Numbered from the stretch's first letter, positions 48,121-57,775 are shown. The stretch: DNA of 64,000 bases from Winogradskyella psychrotolerans RS-3 (GCF_000427335.1 NZ_ATMR01000095.1:142123-206122), one strand, 5' to 3'. Made by a program: numbers and translations. Notes: generated by a model from the letters alone, not told the origin.

Positions 48121-49986
48121 ATGTCAAAACTAATTCTATTTTCACTTCTCTTTTCCCTTAATTTGCCTGCTACATGTAGCAACAATGACCCAATTGAGCT
48201 AGATAAAGAACGACCAAAAAAACCAAATGTAGTATTAATCTTAACTGACGATTTAGGTTGGCAAGACGTAAAATGCTATGATATTGACGAGCCTTCACCA
48301 CACGAAACTCCAAACATTGATAGATTAGCTAAAGAGGGTGTTCTATTTTGGCAAGCCTATTCGCCAGCACCTACTTGTTCACCTTCAAGAGGTGCAATTT
48401 TATCTGGGAAACACCCTGTGCGTATAGAACGTACCAATGTTAGAGGTGGTCATCCTCCATTACCATTTAATCACGGTTCTACATTAATTAGTCCATGGAT
48501 GAGAGGTGCCTTAGATATTTCGGAAGTGACAATTGCAGAGTCTTTACAATCTAACGGTTATAAAACAGGACACTCAGGTAAATGGCACGTAGGTGCTGCA
48601 GTTACAGATTATCCAGAACCCAAGGATCAAGGATTCGATTTTTCAAAACATGGTTTTGGAGCACATAGAAGGATGGATGATCGTACCACAGGATTTGCGA
48701 CTACTAATGCGTCAGACCCTTTTACTTTAGATGAAGACGGTTTTCCTTTTGATGACATCACACAAGATGGTCTCGATTTTATGGAGGCTAATAAAAAAGA
48801 TCCATTTTTTCTGTTCTATGCATCGCGATTAGTGCATACTCCTATACAAACACGAAGTGAAGCTTTATTGCGTAAGTACTATGAAAAATTAGGATTAGAA
48901 TATCCAAAGAAAAATGACATGTGGGATGAAGCAGGTCAAAAAAACGCCTATTATGCAGCAATGGTAGAAATGATTGATCATTATACTGGTCAACTCATCA
49001 AATACCTTAAAGAAACGGAAGATCCGAGATGGCCTGGACATATGCTAATTGAAAACACATATGTTATTTTTACTTCAGATAACGGAGGTATGGAGCAACA
49101 TACTAAAGAAATCATTACAGATAACTACCCTTTAGATAAAGGAAAGATAAACGCAAAAGAAGGTGGAGTTAGAGTGCCTTTAATCATAATAGGTCCTAAT
49201 ATTGCATCAAATATAGAATCTGATGTTATGGTAAATGGTATTGATTTTTATCCTACCATACTAAGTTGGACAGGAACCAAAAAACAAGACAATCAAATAT
49301 TAGATGGCGCAGATTTATCTACATTGTTAGATAAAGAACCAACGGATTCAAAATTAGTAATAGACCCAGAAACAGGTGCGCCAAGAAATAGTATGATGTT
49401 CCACTATCCTAATAGTTCTATGCAATCTACTTTACGTATTGATGGATATAAACTTATTCGTAATTATACAGATACTGAAGAAGAAACTTTTTTAGAATTA
49501 TTTCAACTTTATGAAAATGGTTCAAATCGTTTAGATATCGAAGAATCTAAAAATCTTGCATCAAAAATGCCTGAGAAAGCAAAAGAGATGAATCGTATTT
49601 TGACTGAAAGATTAGAGAAGCTAAATGCCAGATATCCTTTTTTAAACCCTACTAGTAAAAAATCATTACCTAATAAATCTAAAGTGCCTACTGTTGTAAA
49701 TCATGGCTCAGAGGGTAATACTGTTTGGTTAGAATTTAAAAATAATGGAGCTAAGGTGACTAAAGCAGAACTTATTTATACTAAAAATGGAGGTATAAAA
49801 GGAGAGATTTGGTTTCCTGTTGCCATGACTCTTAATGGTAATAAAGTTTCTGTTGCGTTACCAAAAGGAACAACCCACTATGTATTTAACCTAGTAGATG
49901 AGAATAATTATTTAATTAGTTATCCAGATGCAGGCTACCAAAAAACAACTAAAATATTTGCAACTAAAGCCATTGCTGTTAAATAG
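48121..49986 (+). CDS. S1-family sulfatase, long form
   Basis: A 621-aa exported sulfatase; the N-terminus ends PATCSNND, a possible lipobox. Motifs: LTDDLGWQDVKCYD (about 41-54), CSPSR with Cys86, GKWHVG, TSDNGGM. The C-terminal beta domain (about 520-621) ends in the NLVDENNYLISYPD pattern. It is close to the sulfatase at 57776 (shared DIDEPSP.ETPN, LAKxGVxFWQAYSPAPTC) and more distant from the 10846/12798 pair. Last gene before a clear terminator. Confidence 0.93.
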   Translation: MSKLILFSLLFSLNLPATCSNNDPIELDKERPKKPNVVLILTDDLGWQDVKCYDIDEPSPHETPNIDRLAKEGVLFWQAYSPAPTCSPSRGAILSGKHPVRIERTNVRGGHPPLPFNHGSTLISPWMRGALDISEVTIAESLQSNGYKTGHSGKWHVGAAVTDYPEPKDQGFDFSKHGFGAHRRMDDRTTGFATTNASDPFTLDEDGFPFDDITQDGLDFMEANKKDPFFLFYASRLVHTPIQTRSEALLRKYYEKLGLEYPKKNDMWDEAGQKNAYYAAMVEMIDHYTGQLIKYLKETEDPRWPGHMLIENTYVIFTSDNGGMEQHTKEIITDNYPLDKGKINAKEGGVRVPLIIIGPNIASNIESDVMVNGIDFYPTILSWTGTKKQDNQILDGADLSTLLDKEPTDSKLVIDPETGAPRNSMMFHYPNSSMQSTLRIDGYKLIRNYTDTEEETFLELFQLYENGSNRLDIEESKNLASKMPEKAKEMNRILTERLEKLNARYPFLNPTSKKSLPNKSKVPTVVNHGSEGNTVWLEFKNNGAKVTKAELIYTKNGGIKGEIWFPVAMTLNGNKVSVALPKGTTHYVFNLVDENNYLISYPDAGYQKTTKIFATKAIAVK

Positions 49987-50005
49987 TTAATATAATTTTG
50001 AATTT

Positions 50006-50042
50006 AAAAGCACTAAAGCATATTATGTTTTGGTGCTTTTTT
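50006..50042 (+). terminator. Rho-independent terminator after 48121 sulfatase
   Basis: Inverted repeat AAAAGCAC (50006-50013) and GTGCTTTT (50033-50040), with extra A/T pairing inside and a T run after it, 20 bases beyond the stop at 49986. Confidence 0.75.
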
Positions 50043-50171
50043 ATTTTTCAGCAAGACTAAGCTATAAATTTTCTTTCAGTAATACACAGAAAACGTTTAA
50101 AACAGTTACCAATAAAAAATAGTTATAGGGTAATCACATTAACTTAGGTTTAAACTAAAAAGGTTGAAATG

Positions 50172-50226
50172 AGTAAAGCCTTGATTGAAATTAGAAACTC
50201 ATAACTTATTAGAAGACTTATTTTTA
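50172..50226 (+). promoter_or_regulatory. Shared 55-bp promoter element, modular sulfatase
   Basis: Half-site 1 AGTAA at 50172, box AAATTAGAAA at 50188 (half-site 2 AGAAA at 50193), -7 box TATTTTTA at 50219-50226, 25 bases before the ATG at 50244. It sits in the 257-base gap after the terminator, which otherwise looks empty. Confidence 0.58.
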
Positions 50227-50243
50227 CCTAAAATAAATTTACT

Positions 50244-52817
50244 ATGAAAAACACTACATTGCTTTTTTTGTTCAGCTTACTTTTATTCCCACAAGTATAT
50301 GGTCAAGTTATAGACAAGCCTAATATTGTTATTTTTTATGTAGATGATTTAGGTTGGCAAGATACTAATCTTAATAACCTAGGAGACCCTGTTCCTTGGG
50401 AAACTCCTAAGATGGAAGCTTTAGCTGCTGCTGGAGCTAAGTTTTCGCAAGCCTATTCTCCTGCACCTACTTGTGCTCCATCTAGAGCAGCAATGTTAAG
50501 TGGCAGACACCCTATTAAAACTAAAGTAACTCAAGTATCTGGTGGTGGTTTACCTATATTAAGGAATTCACAAGCTGATCGTAAAATGATAGGCCCTTAT
50601 TTTCCAAAAAGATTAGATGTTAATGAGTACACTATAGCAGAAGCTTTAAGTACAAATGGATACCATACAGGCCATGTTGGTAAATGGCATGTTGATGGTG
50701 CCAATGGTTTTCCTGTAGCTGTAGACCAAGGCTTTGATACTGAATTTACAAGTAGAGGTGTGAACCAAAATATGGGTGATAGATATGATATTTCAAATTT
50801 TGGTGGGAATGATCCAAATTACCCTTTAGATGCTGATGGAATACCATATGATTCTGTTACAGATGAAGCTGTAGCATATATGGAGAATAGAGTAGCTGCT
50901 AATGGTGGATCTGGTGAACCATTTTTCTTATATATGGCTACTTGGTTGGTGCATACTCCTATTCAAACTAGAGATCTACCAATGTTACAGGCTATAACGC
51001 AAACATTAGTAAATTCTGGTCAAATAGATGCACCTGATGTGGGCCCAAATGGGATACCAACGGAAACGACACCTTTAACTGCGGCTGGAGAATATAATCC
51101 ATTTTATGGAGCTATGGTGCAAACAGTAGATTGGAGTTTAGGTAAGCTAGTAGATTATTTACAAGCAACTAGCGATCCTAGACATCCAGGTAAAACGTTA
51201 TTCGAAACAACATATATTATATTTTCTTCAGATAATGGAGCTTCCGAACAAAATAATGCGGCTAATGGTTTTGAAGTTGTAGCAGATAATTTCCCTTTAG
51301 ATTTAGGAAAAACAAGTTCTAGAGAAGGTGGTATTCGTGTGCCTATGATAGTAACTGGGCCAGAGATTCCAGTAGCTGAATATAGCAATGTTGTTAATGG
51401 TTTAGATTTTTTTCCAACCATTTTATCTTTAACAGGAACAACTATAGCTAGCAATCTTTCTGACGATTTTGATGGTGCAGATTTAAGTGATTTACTAAAA
51501 GGAACTAATAGCATAGTAGAACAAACAAGAAATGGTGTAACCACCGAAAGAACAGATCTTTTTTGGCACTATCCTAATGCTTCTGATGAACGATCAAAAT
51601 CATCTATTAGGAGAGGTAATTACAAATTATATAAAAATTATATTGACAATACTTACGAAGCATATCAACTGTATAATGAAGGAGATAATCTTGTAGATGT
51701 AGAGGAAACTATAAATGTTATAACTACGATGGATCAGACATTAAAACAAGATATGATCGATACATTGGAAGCCTATTTAATAGATAATGATGCAAGATTT
51801 CCAGCATGGAACCCTGATTATGCAGAACCTGATGGCCCTCTTGTAAACCAAAATCTTGTCCCAGCAATTAACTCAGTAACTTATGATGAAAATTCAGGTA
51901 TAGCAACTGCAGTCATAGCCAATAGTTCAGGTGAAGCAGTAATTAGTTATGGTCATTTATTATATAGAAAAAACGAACAAAATGAAGAATGGTTTGAAGC
52001 AGAAGCTGTCACTATAAACGATAATATAATAACGGCAAACGTACCTGATGATGCTTCTGGAATTGTGTTCAACCTAAGAGATGAAAATAATTTCTTAGTA
52101 TTATCTGAAGAACTTGAGATTGTTAATATCACTAAAATTACACTTAATACTGTAGACGAAGTACAAATGTTTGAACCTGAAGAATCAGATGTCTATGGTG
52201 AATTAATTGGAGGTGCCACAGCAAATTCGTCATTTATTCAAATGAGAACTGTAGGTGGTGGTGATGGTTTTAATATTAACGTAAAAGCTGAACAATCGGT
52301 AGTTTGTGAAAAAGTTGTATTTCATATAAGATCTCGTGAAGGCGACACTGTAAATTTTGATGTCACTATTGGCGATGAAACCCAAAGTTTTGAATATACA
52401 AGTACTAGAGATGCCGATGACTTGTATTACGAATATAACGTACCTACTACATTTACTGAATCTGCTCAGACTATGGAAGTTTTAGTTACAGATCTCATCA
52501 ATGCAGATAATGCACTTCCTCCAAGATTTAGGGTTTATGATATTACTTTTCATTTAGATTTAGAGAGTTTAGGTGTAGATGATGTGGAAGATAACCTTCA
52601 AGACCTATTAGTGTTTCCTAATCCAGCGAAAGGTGTTTTTAGTCTAAATAAACCTGTAGAATCTGGTGTATTGTATAATATACATGGTGCAAAGACTTTA
52701 GAGTTCAAGGATCAATATCAGAATATTGATATCTCTAGAATTAATTCAGGTTTATACTTTTTACAAGTAACCAATAAGGATGGTGATAGTAGCACTTTAA
52801 AGTTAATAAAGCAGTAA
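50244..52817 (+). CDS. Modular S1 sulfatase with binding module and T9SS tail
   Basis: An 857-aa sulfatase, signal peptide ending QVYGQ. Parts: catalytic domain (to about 520) with YVDDLGWQD, CAPSR (Cys77), GKWHVDG and SSDNGAS; the long-form beta domain (about 535-635); an extra beta-rich module (about 640-775) ending FRVYDITFHLD, much like the small T9SS protein at 55689 (LRIYDVTVNG); and a T9SS sorting domain (LLVFPNPAKGVFSLN ... SGLYFLQV). It should be secreted to the cell surface, unlike the other sulfatases, and might act first on the intact polymer. Own promoter. It converges on the barrel gene with only 28 bases between. Confidence 0.9.
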   Translation: MKNTTLLFLFSLLLFPQVYGQVIDKPNIVIFYVDDLGWQDTNLNNLGDPVPWETPKMEALAAAGAKFSQAYSPAPTCAPSRAAMLSGRHPIKTKVTQVSGGGLPILRNSQADRKMIGPYFPKRLDVNEYTIAEALSTNGYHTGHVGKWHVDGANGFPVAVDQGFDTEFTSRGVNQNMGDRYDISNFGGNDPNYPLDADGIPYDSVTDEAVAYMENRVAANGGSGEPFFLYMATWLVHTPIQTRDLPMLQAITQTLVNSGQIDAPDVGPNGIPTETTPLTAAGEYNPFYGAMVQTVDWSLGKLVDYLQATSDPRHPGKTLFETTYIIFSSDNGASEQNNAANGFEVVADNFPLDLGKTSSREGGIRVPMIVTGPEIPVAEYSNVVNGLDFFPTILSLTGTTIASNLSDDFDGADLSDLLKGTNSIVEQTRNGVTTERTDLFWHYPNASDERSKSSIRRGNYKLYKNYIDNTYEAYQLYNEGDNLVDVEETINVITTMDQTLKQDMIDTLEAYLIDNDARFPAWNPDYAEPDGPLVNQNLVPAINSVTYDENSGIATAVIANSSGEAVISYGHLLYRKNEQNEEWFEAEAVTINDNIITANVPDDASGIVFNLRDENNFLVLSEELEIVNITKITLNTVDEVQMFEPEESDVYGELIGGATANSSFIQMRTVGGGDGFNINVKAEQSVVCEKVVFHIRSREGDTVNFDVTIGDETQSFEYTSTRDADDLYYEYNVPTTFTESAQTMEVLVTDLINADNALPPRFRVYDITFHLDLESLGVDDVEDNLQDLLVFPNPAKGVFSLNKPVESGVLYNIHGAKTLEFKDQYQNIDISRINSGLYFLQVTNKDGDSSTLKLIKQ

Positions 52818-52845
52818 CATTTAAACGCTACACTATTTAAGGCCC

Positions 52846-55560
52846 TTAACCTTTCTGTTGCTTTCGGCTACCGAGTCTATGGGTATAACTTAAAATAATG
52901 TAGCGTCCTAAACTTTCTGAAGTGGTTTCCTCAAAATAATTAGTGGTGCTTCGTCTTTCGAAATCTACATTTTCATCAAGTAAGTCTATTAAGACTAGTT
53001 TAAGACTATTATGGCTATTTCCAAATGTATAGGAAATAGCCATATTCCATATAGGAAGTTCCAGATTAGTCGCAAATTGATTATCAGCATAAGAGAAATA
53101 ATCAAATTGGGTATTAAAATTTAGATTCTCTATAAAATCATAATCTACAGCCGCAAAATAATGCTGCTTTTTATAAATACGATTAAGATCTTGTTCTATA
53201 GAAAATGACGTATTATTAACGCTGTAATTAGTCCCAATCTTTAAGTCCACAACATTCTTATTAGCATTCTCTAAAGACAATCCTACTGAGACATCTTTAG
53301 ATTCCACATCGTTAAGTTGAAGGTTAATTAATGAGGTTGAAACATTATAAAAATTACTATTCTTTATAGCATAGCGAATTCCTAATTCTTTTATTTTTTT
53401 ACTAAAATTAAAAAATGAGGTAAATCGTTTTCGCTCACCACTATTGATATAGCTTCTTGTTTTTACAAAGTCGTCATCAATTGTAATATTTGGTATAATA
53501 GCGTCTGTAGAAAACTGATATCTAATTCTACTTGTAAAATTTAATGATGATTTGTAATTATATATATTAGCTATGATATTGAGATCATCAGTCTTTTCTG
53601 GTTTAAGATTCGGATTTCCCTTCCTTATATAAAACGGATTCAAATCATTAATAACTGTAGAGCTTTCCGCTGTACGAGGGCTACGTATTTTTTTGTTATA
53701 GACTAATCGGTATTTTACACCGTTCCGAGGCTTGTATTGCAGTGTTGAAAATGGGTTGACGTAAAACTGACGACTATTAAAACCGTCTTCAGTAACCACA
53801 CCGAACGATCTATCGAGCTCTTGAAGCTCAATACCTGTATAAACATTTAGCTTTTTAACACTGTAATTGTACCCCAATCGGTTTTGGTAACTGCTTTCCC
53901 TATTATTGTACTTAAATGTTATCAGCTCCTCCGCATTATCGTTAGTTACAGTAGTTTTAAGTTGATAAATGTCTTCATCTTGATTTAAGATCCTTACAGA
54001 AGAATGAAGTTTAAAATAATGATTATTACCTAAAGGTTCTGTGTATTTAATATTGAAATTGTACAATCCATTATTAAAGGTTTCGTCTCGTAAAGCAAAA
54101 ATCTCTCTAACTGAAGGGTTATCCGTATTTATATTGTTAGTAACAAAAGTAGTCTGTTTATTATCCTTGGTTTGTCCGTTGATATTAGTATTAAATCCTA
54201 CACTAAAACTACGACCAACCTTAGCTAATTTCTGGTAGAAATTGATGCTTACGTTAAATGTTTTTTTTATGTTATTATTACTATAACTCTGACGATTGGA
54301 CGTCACTAAATCTCCATCTTCAGTAAAGTATAAACCGTCTCTGGTTGAATTTTGAACAACCTCATCCGATATTAAACGTCCTTTAATGGTGAGGCTGTTT
54401 GTACTTCTAGATTTGTTTTTATAATTGAAGTTAAAGTTGTGGTTTTTTGAAATTTTATCGAAATCATTATCGGCTTCAAAATCAAAATTATTTGTATTTG
54501 AAAAAGAAATCCGCTTAGAAAATGATGTTCCGCTATTATCTGATAGATTGTAAAAATAGTCGGCATTAAAAGATTCTTTATCTTTAAACTCATGACTAAC
54601 ATTGACCCCACCAACACCTGTTTCTAAATAACCGCTTAAACTTTTTGTTTTAGAAGCATTGGAAGTGTCGTCATCAGAATCATCTGCAATACCTTCTGCG
54701 TTTTCTAAAAATCCTTGAATGTTAGACCCTGTAATGTTGATATTATTGAATTTGCCAATAACAGCCAATTGCGTTTTGGGTGAAAATTTATTGTAATTGA
54801 GATTCCCAAAATAACGACTGTCTAATCCTATACCTGCAGACGCTTTTCCGAAACCTTGATTCTTTCTCGATTTTTTTAAGGTGAAATTGATTACAATCTG
54901 TTTGTTACCATCATCTACTCCGGTTAATTCTGCCTCATCACTTTTTTTATCTATTATTTCAACTTTTGCAATGGCATCTGCCGATAAGTTTTTTAATACA
55001 ATGGCCGGGTCTCCACCAAAAAATTCTTTACCATCTACAAATATCTTTGTGACTTGGTTGCCCTGAGCGACAACTTTTCCATTAGATTCAATTTCTAAAC
55101 CAGGTAACTTTTTTAAAAGTGTTTCGAGATTATCACTAGGATTCACTTTAAAAGAATTAGCATTAAAAGCAATCGTATCTTCTTTTATTTGAATGGGTAT
55201 TACAGCAGATAACGTCACGGCATCTAACTCAAAAGCCTCTTCTTTAAGAATGATTTCACCTAAATCTATAGGTTTGTTGGTATAGTGAATAGGCTTAAAA
55301 TGGGTAACATAACCCAAATACGAAAACTGTAATAAAAGCGAATCTTTTGGCGTATCTAGTATTACAAATTCGCCCTTAACATCAGTAAGGGTATAGTTAA
55401 TAAATGTTGAATCTTTCTGTTTTAAGAGTGCTACGGAAACAAATTCTATCGGTGCTTTGTTTTCATCTATCACTATTCCTTTTATTGGTGGTACAGGTTG
55501 ACTAAATAGAATATTAGACAGAACCAAAAAGGCTGATATTAAAATTTTAGATAAATCCAT
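52846..55560 (-). CDS. TonB-linked outer-membrane beta-barrel protein
   Basis: A 904-aa outer-membrane protein, signal peptide ending NILFSQ. A carboxypeptidase-regulatory-like domain (about 22-110, PIKGIVIDENKAPIEFVSVAL) is followed by a plug-like region (KVNPSDNLETLLKKLPGLEIESNGKV in parts, VFVDGKEFFGGDP-type motif, ALSADAIAKVEI-type motif) and a long barrel with alternating aromatic strands. This is the common Bacteroidetes outer-membrane beta-barrel family, smaller than SusC and with no SusD partner. Its substrate is not evident; it may serve transport or signalling. No copy of the shared promoter was found upstream. Confidence 0.87.
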   Translation of the reverse strand: MDLSKILISAFLVLSNILFSQPVPPIKGIVIDENKAPIEFVSVALLKQKDSTFINYTLTDVKGEFVILDTPKDSLLLQFSYLGYVTHFKPIHYTNKPIDLGEIILKEEAFELDAVTLSAVIPIQIKEDTIAFNANSFKVNPSDNLETLLKKLPGLEIESNGKVVAQGNQVTKIFVDGKEFFGGDPAIVLKNLSADAIAKVEIIDKKSDEAELTGVDDGNKQIVINFTLKKSRKNQGFGKASAGIGLDSRYFGNLNYNKFSPKTQLAVIGKFNNINITGSNIQGFLENAEGIADDSDDDTSNASKTKSLSGYLETGVGGVNVSHEFKDKESFNADYFYNLSDNSGTSFSKRISFSNTNNFDFEADNDFDKISKNHNFNFNYKNKSRSTNSLTIKGRLISDEVVQNSTRDGLYFTEDGDLVTSNRQSYSNNNIKKTFNVSINFYQKLAKVGRSFSVGFNTNINGQTKDNKQTTFVTNNINTDNPSVREIFALRDETFNNGLYNFNIKYTEPLGNNHYFKLHSSVRILNQDEDIYQLKTTVTNDNAEELITFKYNNRESSYQNRLGYNYSVKKLNVYTGIELQELDRSFGVVTEDGFNSRQFYVNPFSTLQYKPRNGVKYRLVYNKKIRSPRTAESSTVINDLNPFYIRKGNPNLKPEKTDDLNIIANIYNYKSSLNFTSRIRYQFSTDAIIPNITIDDDFVKTRSYINSGERKRFTSFFNFSKKIKELGIRYAIKNSNFYNVSTSLINLQLNDVESKDVSVGLSLENANKNVVDLKIGTNYSVNNTSFSIEQDLNRIYKKQHYFAAVDYDFIENLNFNTQFDYFSYADNQFATNLELPIWNMAISYTFGNSHNSLKLVLIDLLDENVDFERRSTTNYFEETTSESLGRYIILSYTHRLGSRKQQKG

Positions 55561-55597
55561 ATACTAGTTAAATCACTTAATTTTCATTTAATAAATC

Positions 55598-55630
55598 AAA
55601 AAAAAGGTAGCAATGTGAATTACTACCTTT
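55598..55630 (-). terminator. Rho-independent terminator for the gene at 55689
   Basis: On the minus strand the stem AAAGGTAG / CTACCTTT (arms 55623-55630 and 55603-55610) has a 12-base loop and is followed by eight Ts. It lies 58 bases past the stop of the small T9SS protein, separating it from the barrel gene. Confidence 0.8.
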
Positions 55631-55688
55631 CATTTTTAATATCATTGAGCAGGTTAAGATTTTGGACTTAGAATAAAGCTATATGTCT

Positions 55689-56468
55689 TTATTCTTTCAC
55701 AATTCTTAACGTTTTAGAACCTAATTGTGTTTTGATATTTGCAATATAAACTCCTGTTGCTAAATCACTAATATCATAATTAGCTTCTTGCTTAAACGTT
55801 TTTAATAATTGCCCCGTAATACTATATAACTGTACACTATCGATACTGTTATTAGAATCTATTTGGAAGCTATTCTTTGCTGGGTTAGGATAAATTTTAA
55901 CCGCAGTTTCCATAGTTTCAAAGTCAGTTGTAGATAAAGTTCCATTTACTGTAACATCGTAAATTCTTAATCGCACATTATTAACTCCATTCTCAGCTAA
56001 TTCATCAACTGTAATTGTAACGTTTGTAGTCGATGCAGATAGAGAAAGCACATTAGGATATTCTATAGTCTTTTCTACTAATGCATTAGCTGTCCCATCT
56101 TCTGCAGAAGTATCAGGTAATGTATAAGTGACATCACTTTGTCCTGGTACAGAAATTGTTACTACACCTGTCATTGCTGCTCTTTTTCTATAGTTAAAAG
56201 ATAAAGTACCTTCTGGATTAGCACCAGAAGTGTTTATCCCAAATGTTTCGCTCACAGGACTTCCGCTTTCAACTACTGCGTTGTAACTAATAAAGCTAGC
56301 ACCCTGACTGAAATCAGATCCAGAAAGCGCGTACACTCCCGCAGTTGAACCAAACGGGAAAGTTTCACTATCAGAAGATGTCCCCGTAAACGTAAATGTA
56401 TTTGACTGCGCTGAGGCAGCGAAGAACGTTGCTACTAAAGCAAATGTAAAAAGTAATTGTTTTTTCAT
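55689..56468 (-). CDS. Small T9SS-secreted module protein, putative glycan-binding
   Basis: A 259-aa protein made of a signal peptide (FAASAQ), one beta-rich module (about 22-182) and a T9SS sorting domain (about 185-259, IYPNPAKNSFQIDSN ... GVYIANIKTQLGSKTLRIVKE). No catalytic motif. The module shares the TGTSSDSETFPFG start and LRIYDVTVNG end with the C-terminal module of the sulfatase at 50244, and its general strand order with the 56794 protein. The sorting domain is nearly the same as in 56794. It is probably a secreted carbohydrate-binding protein that shares its regulation with the enzymes. Confidence 0.75.
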   Translation of the reverse strand: MKKQLLFTFALVATFFAASAQSNTFTFTGTSSDSETFPFGSTAGVYALSGSDFSQGASFISYNAVVESGSPVSETFGINTSGANPEGTLSFNYRKRAAMTGVVTISVPGQSDVTYTLPDTSAEDGTANALVEKTIEYPNVLSLSASTTNVTITVDELAENGVNNVRLRIYDVTVNGTLSTTDFETMETAVKIYPNPAKNSFQIDSNNSIDSVQLYSITGQLLKTFKQEANYDISDLATGVYIANIKTQLGSKTLRIVKE

Positions 56469-56495
56469 AATATATTGGTTTAAAAATTAGTTAGT

Positions 56496-56550
56496 CAAAG
56501 TTAATTATATCAAACAACTCTCCCTTGCTGAATTCACCCAAAAGCATTCT
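56496..56550 (-). promoter_or_regulatory. Variant of the shared promoter element
   Basis: Minus strand: AGAAT at 56550, AGCAA 21 bp later (56529-56525), then a perfect -7 box TAACTTTG (56503-56496), 35 bases before the ATG. The 26 bases from half-site 1 through half-site 2 match the copy at 57687 at 20 positions, including a shared TTTTGG core. Confidence 0.45.
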
Positions 56551-56722
56551 CATTTCTTGTAAAAACAAACAATTCCTATTGATAAACAACTAGTTAGCTC
56601 TTACACTAACCATTTACTATCGCTTAAAACTTTTATAGACCTAGCGAAGGGTAATTACCTTAATGTAGTAATTAGTCATTCAGTAATCCTTAAAAACGTA
56701 CTTTATCATATTAAAGAAAAGC

Positions 56723-56755
56723 AAAAAAAATCCCTTAGTAAACTTTACTAAGGGA
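56723..56755 (-). terminator. Rho-independent terminator for the gene at 56794
   Basis: A perfect 12-bp stem, TCCCTTAGTAAA (56731-56742) with TTTACTAAGGGA (56744-56755), is followed on the minus strand by eight Ts. It sits 38 bases past the stop of the T9SS protein gene. Confidence 0.9.
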
Positions 56756-56793
56756 CTCTTTTATTAAAATCAATTTAACGTAAATAGAATAGC

Positions 56794-57603
56794 TTACTCT
56801 TTTACAACTTTGATAGTTTTAGATCCTAATTGCGTCTTGATGTTTGCAATGTAAATTCCAGTTGTTAAATCACTGATATCATAATGAGCTTCTTCACCAA
56901 ATGTTTTTACTAAACGACCTGTGATATTATATAGTTTTACACTTTCAATACTTTTTTTAGAATTTATTTGAAAGCTGTTTGCTGTAGGATTTGGAGAAAC
57001 ACTAGCAACGATGCTATTAGCTGAAATTTCTTCAACACTTAAAGCACCATTTCTTTCTAATATAACATTTTCTAATCTAAAAATAGATGTAGCCGTATTA
57101 TCTACATTTAACATTTCGTCTAATGTTATAGTAACGGCTATGGGAGATCCACTAACAAGTGAAATAATTGATCCAAATTCAATAGGTGCGTCTATTACTG
57201 CAGAAATATCAGTTCCATCAGACCCAAAAGAATAAGACGTATTTGTGTATCCTGATACAGCAACTGTTCCACTTACACTACATCCTGGTCTTTTTGCCAT
57301 ATCTAAATTAAGTGTTGCGTTTATTGCAGTAGTCGATGTCGTAGATATAGTAAAACTCCATACACCAGTTGCTCCATTATCTGTAGGAGTATCAGACCTA
57401 ACACCCATAAAATTATTATTAGATACTAATACACCTGTACCACCTACCGTAATAATACCTTCATCAAGTTCATCTGAACCTTGTTGTCCAACAGTAAAAG
57501 TCTGAAGATCATCTCCTGCTGCATCAAATGCTATTTCTGTTTGTGCCGACGCAAACGTTATAGCTCCTAGAAAAGCTAGAGTAAAAAGTAATTGTTTTTT
57601 CAT
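56794..57603 (-). CDS. Small T9SS-secreted module-A protein, putative glycan-binding
   Basis: A 269-aa protein: signal peptide (ITFASAQ), one beta-rich module (about 22-190) and a T9SS sorting domain (VSPNPTANSFQINSK ... GIYIANIKTQLGSKTIKVVKE). The module is homologous over its full length to module A of the lipoprotein at 31261: both have FNVG/FTVG-type start, ITVGGTGV, GATxVxxF, INATLNL, VSGTVxVxGY, ISLVSGSP, VTITLDEML and IFRLxxVxxE. So the same putative binding domain is offered both as a lipoprotein part and as a freely secreted or surface-fixed protein. No catalytic residues seen. Confidence 0.77.
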   Translation of the reverse strand: MKKQLLFTLAFLGAITFASAQTEIAFDAAGDDLQTFTVGQQGSDELDEGIITVGGTGVLVSNNNFMGVRSDTPTDNGATGVWSFTISTTSTTAINATLNLDMAKRPGCSVSGTVAVSGYTNTSYSFGSDGTDISAVIDAPIEFGSIISLVSGSPIAVTITLDEMLNVDNTATSIFRLENVILERNGALSVEEISANSIVASVSPNPTANSFQINSKKSIESVKLYNITGRLVKTFGEEAHYDISDLTTGIYIANIKTQLGSKTIKVVKE

Positions 57604-57632
57604 AATATATATAGTTTAAAATTTTAGTTAGT

Positions 57633-57687
57633 CAAATTTAGCCACCTTAATTGATATTCAGTTGCTTAAATCAACCAAAAACAGACT
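57633..57687 (-). promoter_or_regulatory. Variant of the shared promoter element
   Basis: Minus strand: AGTCT at 57687 (poor half-site 1), AGCAA at 57666-57662, 21 bp later, and a perfect -7 box TAAATTTG (57640-57633), 37 bases before the ATG. Closely matches the copy at 56550. Confidence 0.42.
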
Positions 57688-57775
57688 CATTCCCTGTAAA
57701 ATAAAGTCTTTTATCCTGAAAAACAAACAGTTACACTTATTATGTATTTTTAATTCTTTAATCTCGTGCAAATAA

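Larger units (their letters stand above)
56469..56793. other. Intergenic region between two small T9SS genes
   Basis: This 325-base gap holds a variant promoter element (56496-56550, minus strand) and a terminator (56723-56755). The remaining AT-rich stretch, 56551-56722, shows no open frame or structure that I can name. Confidence 0.6.
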
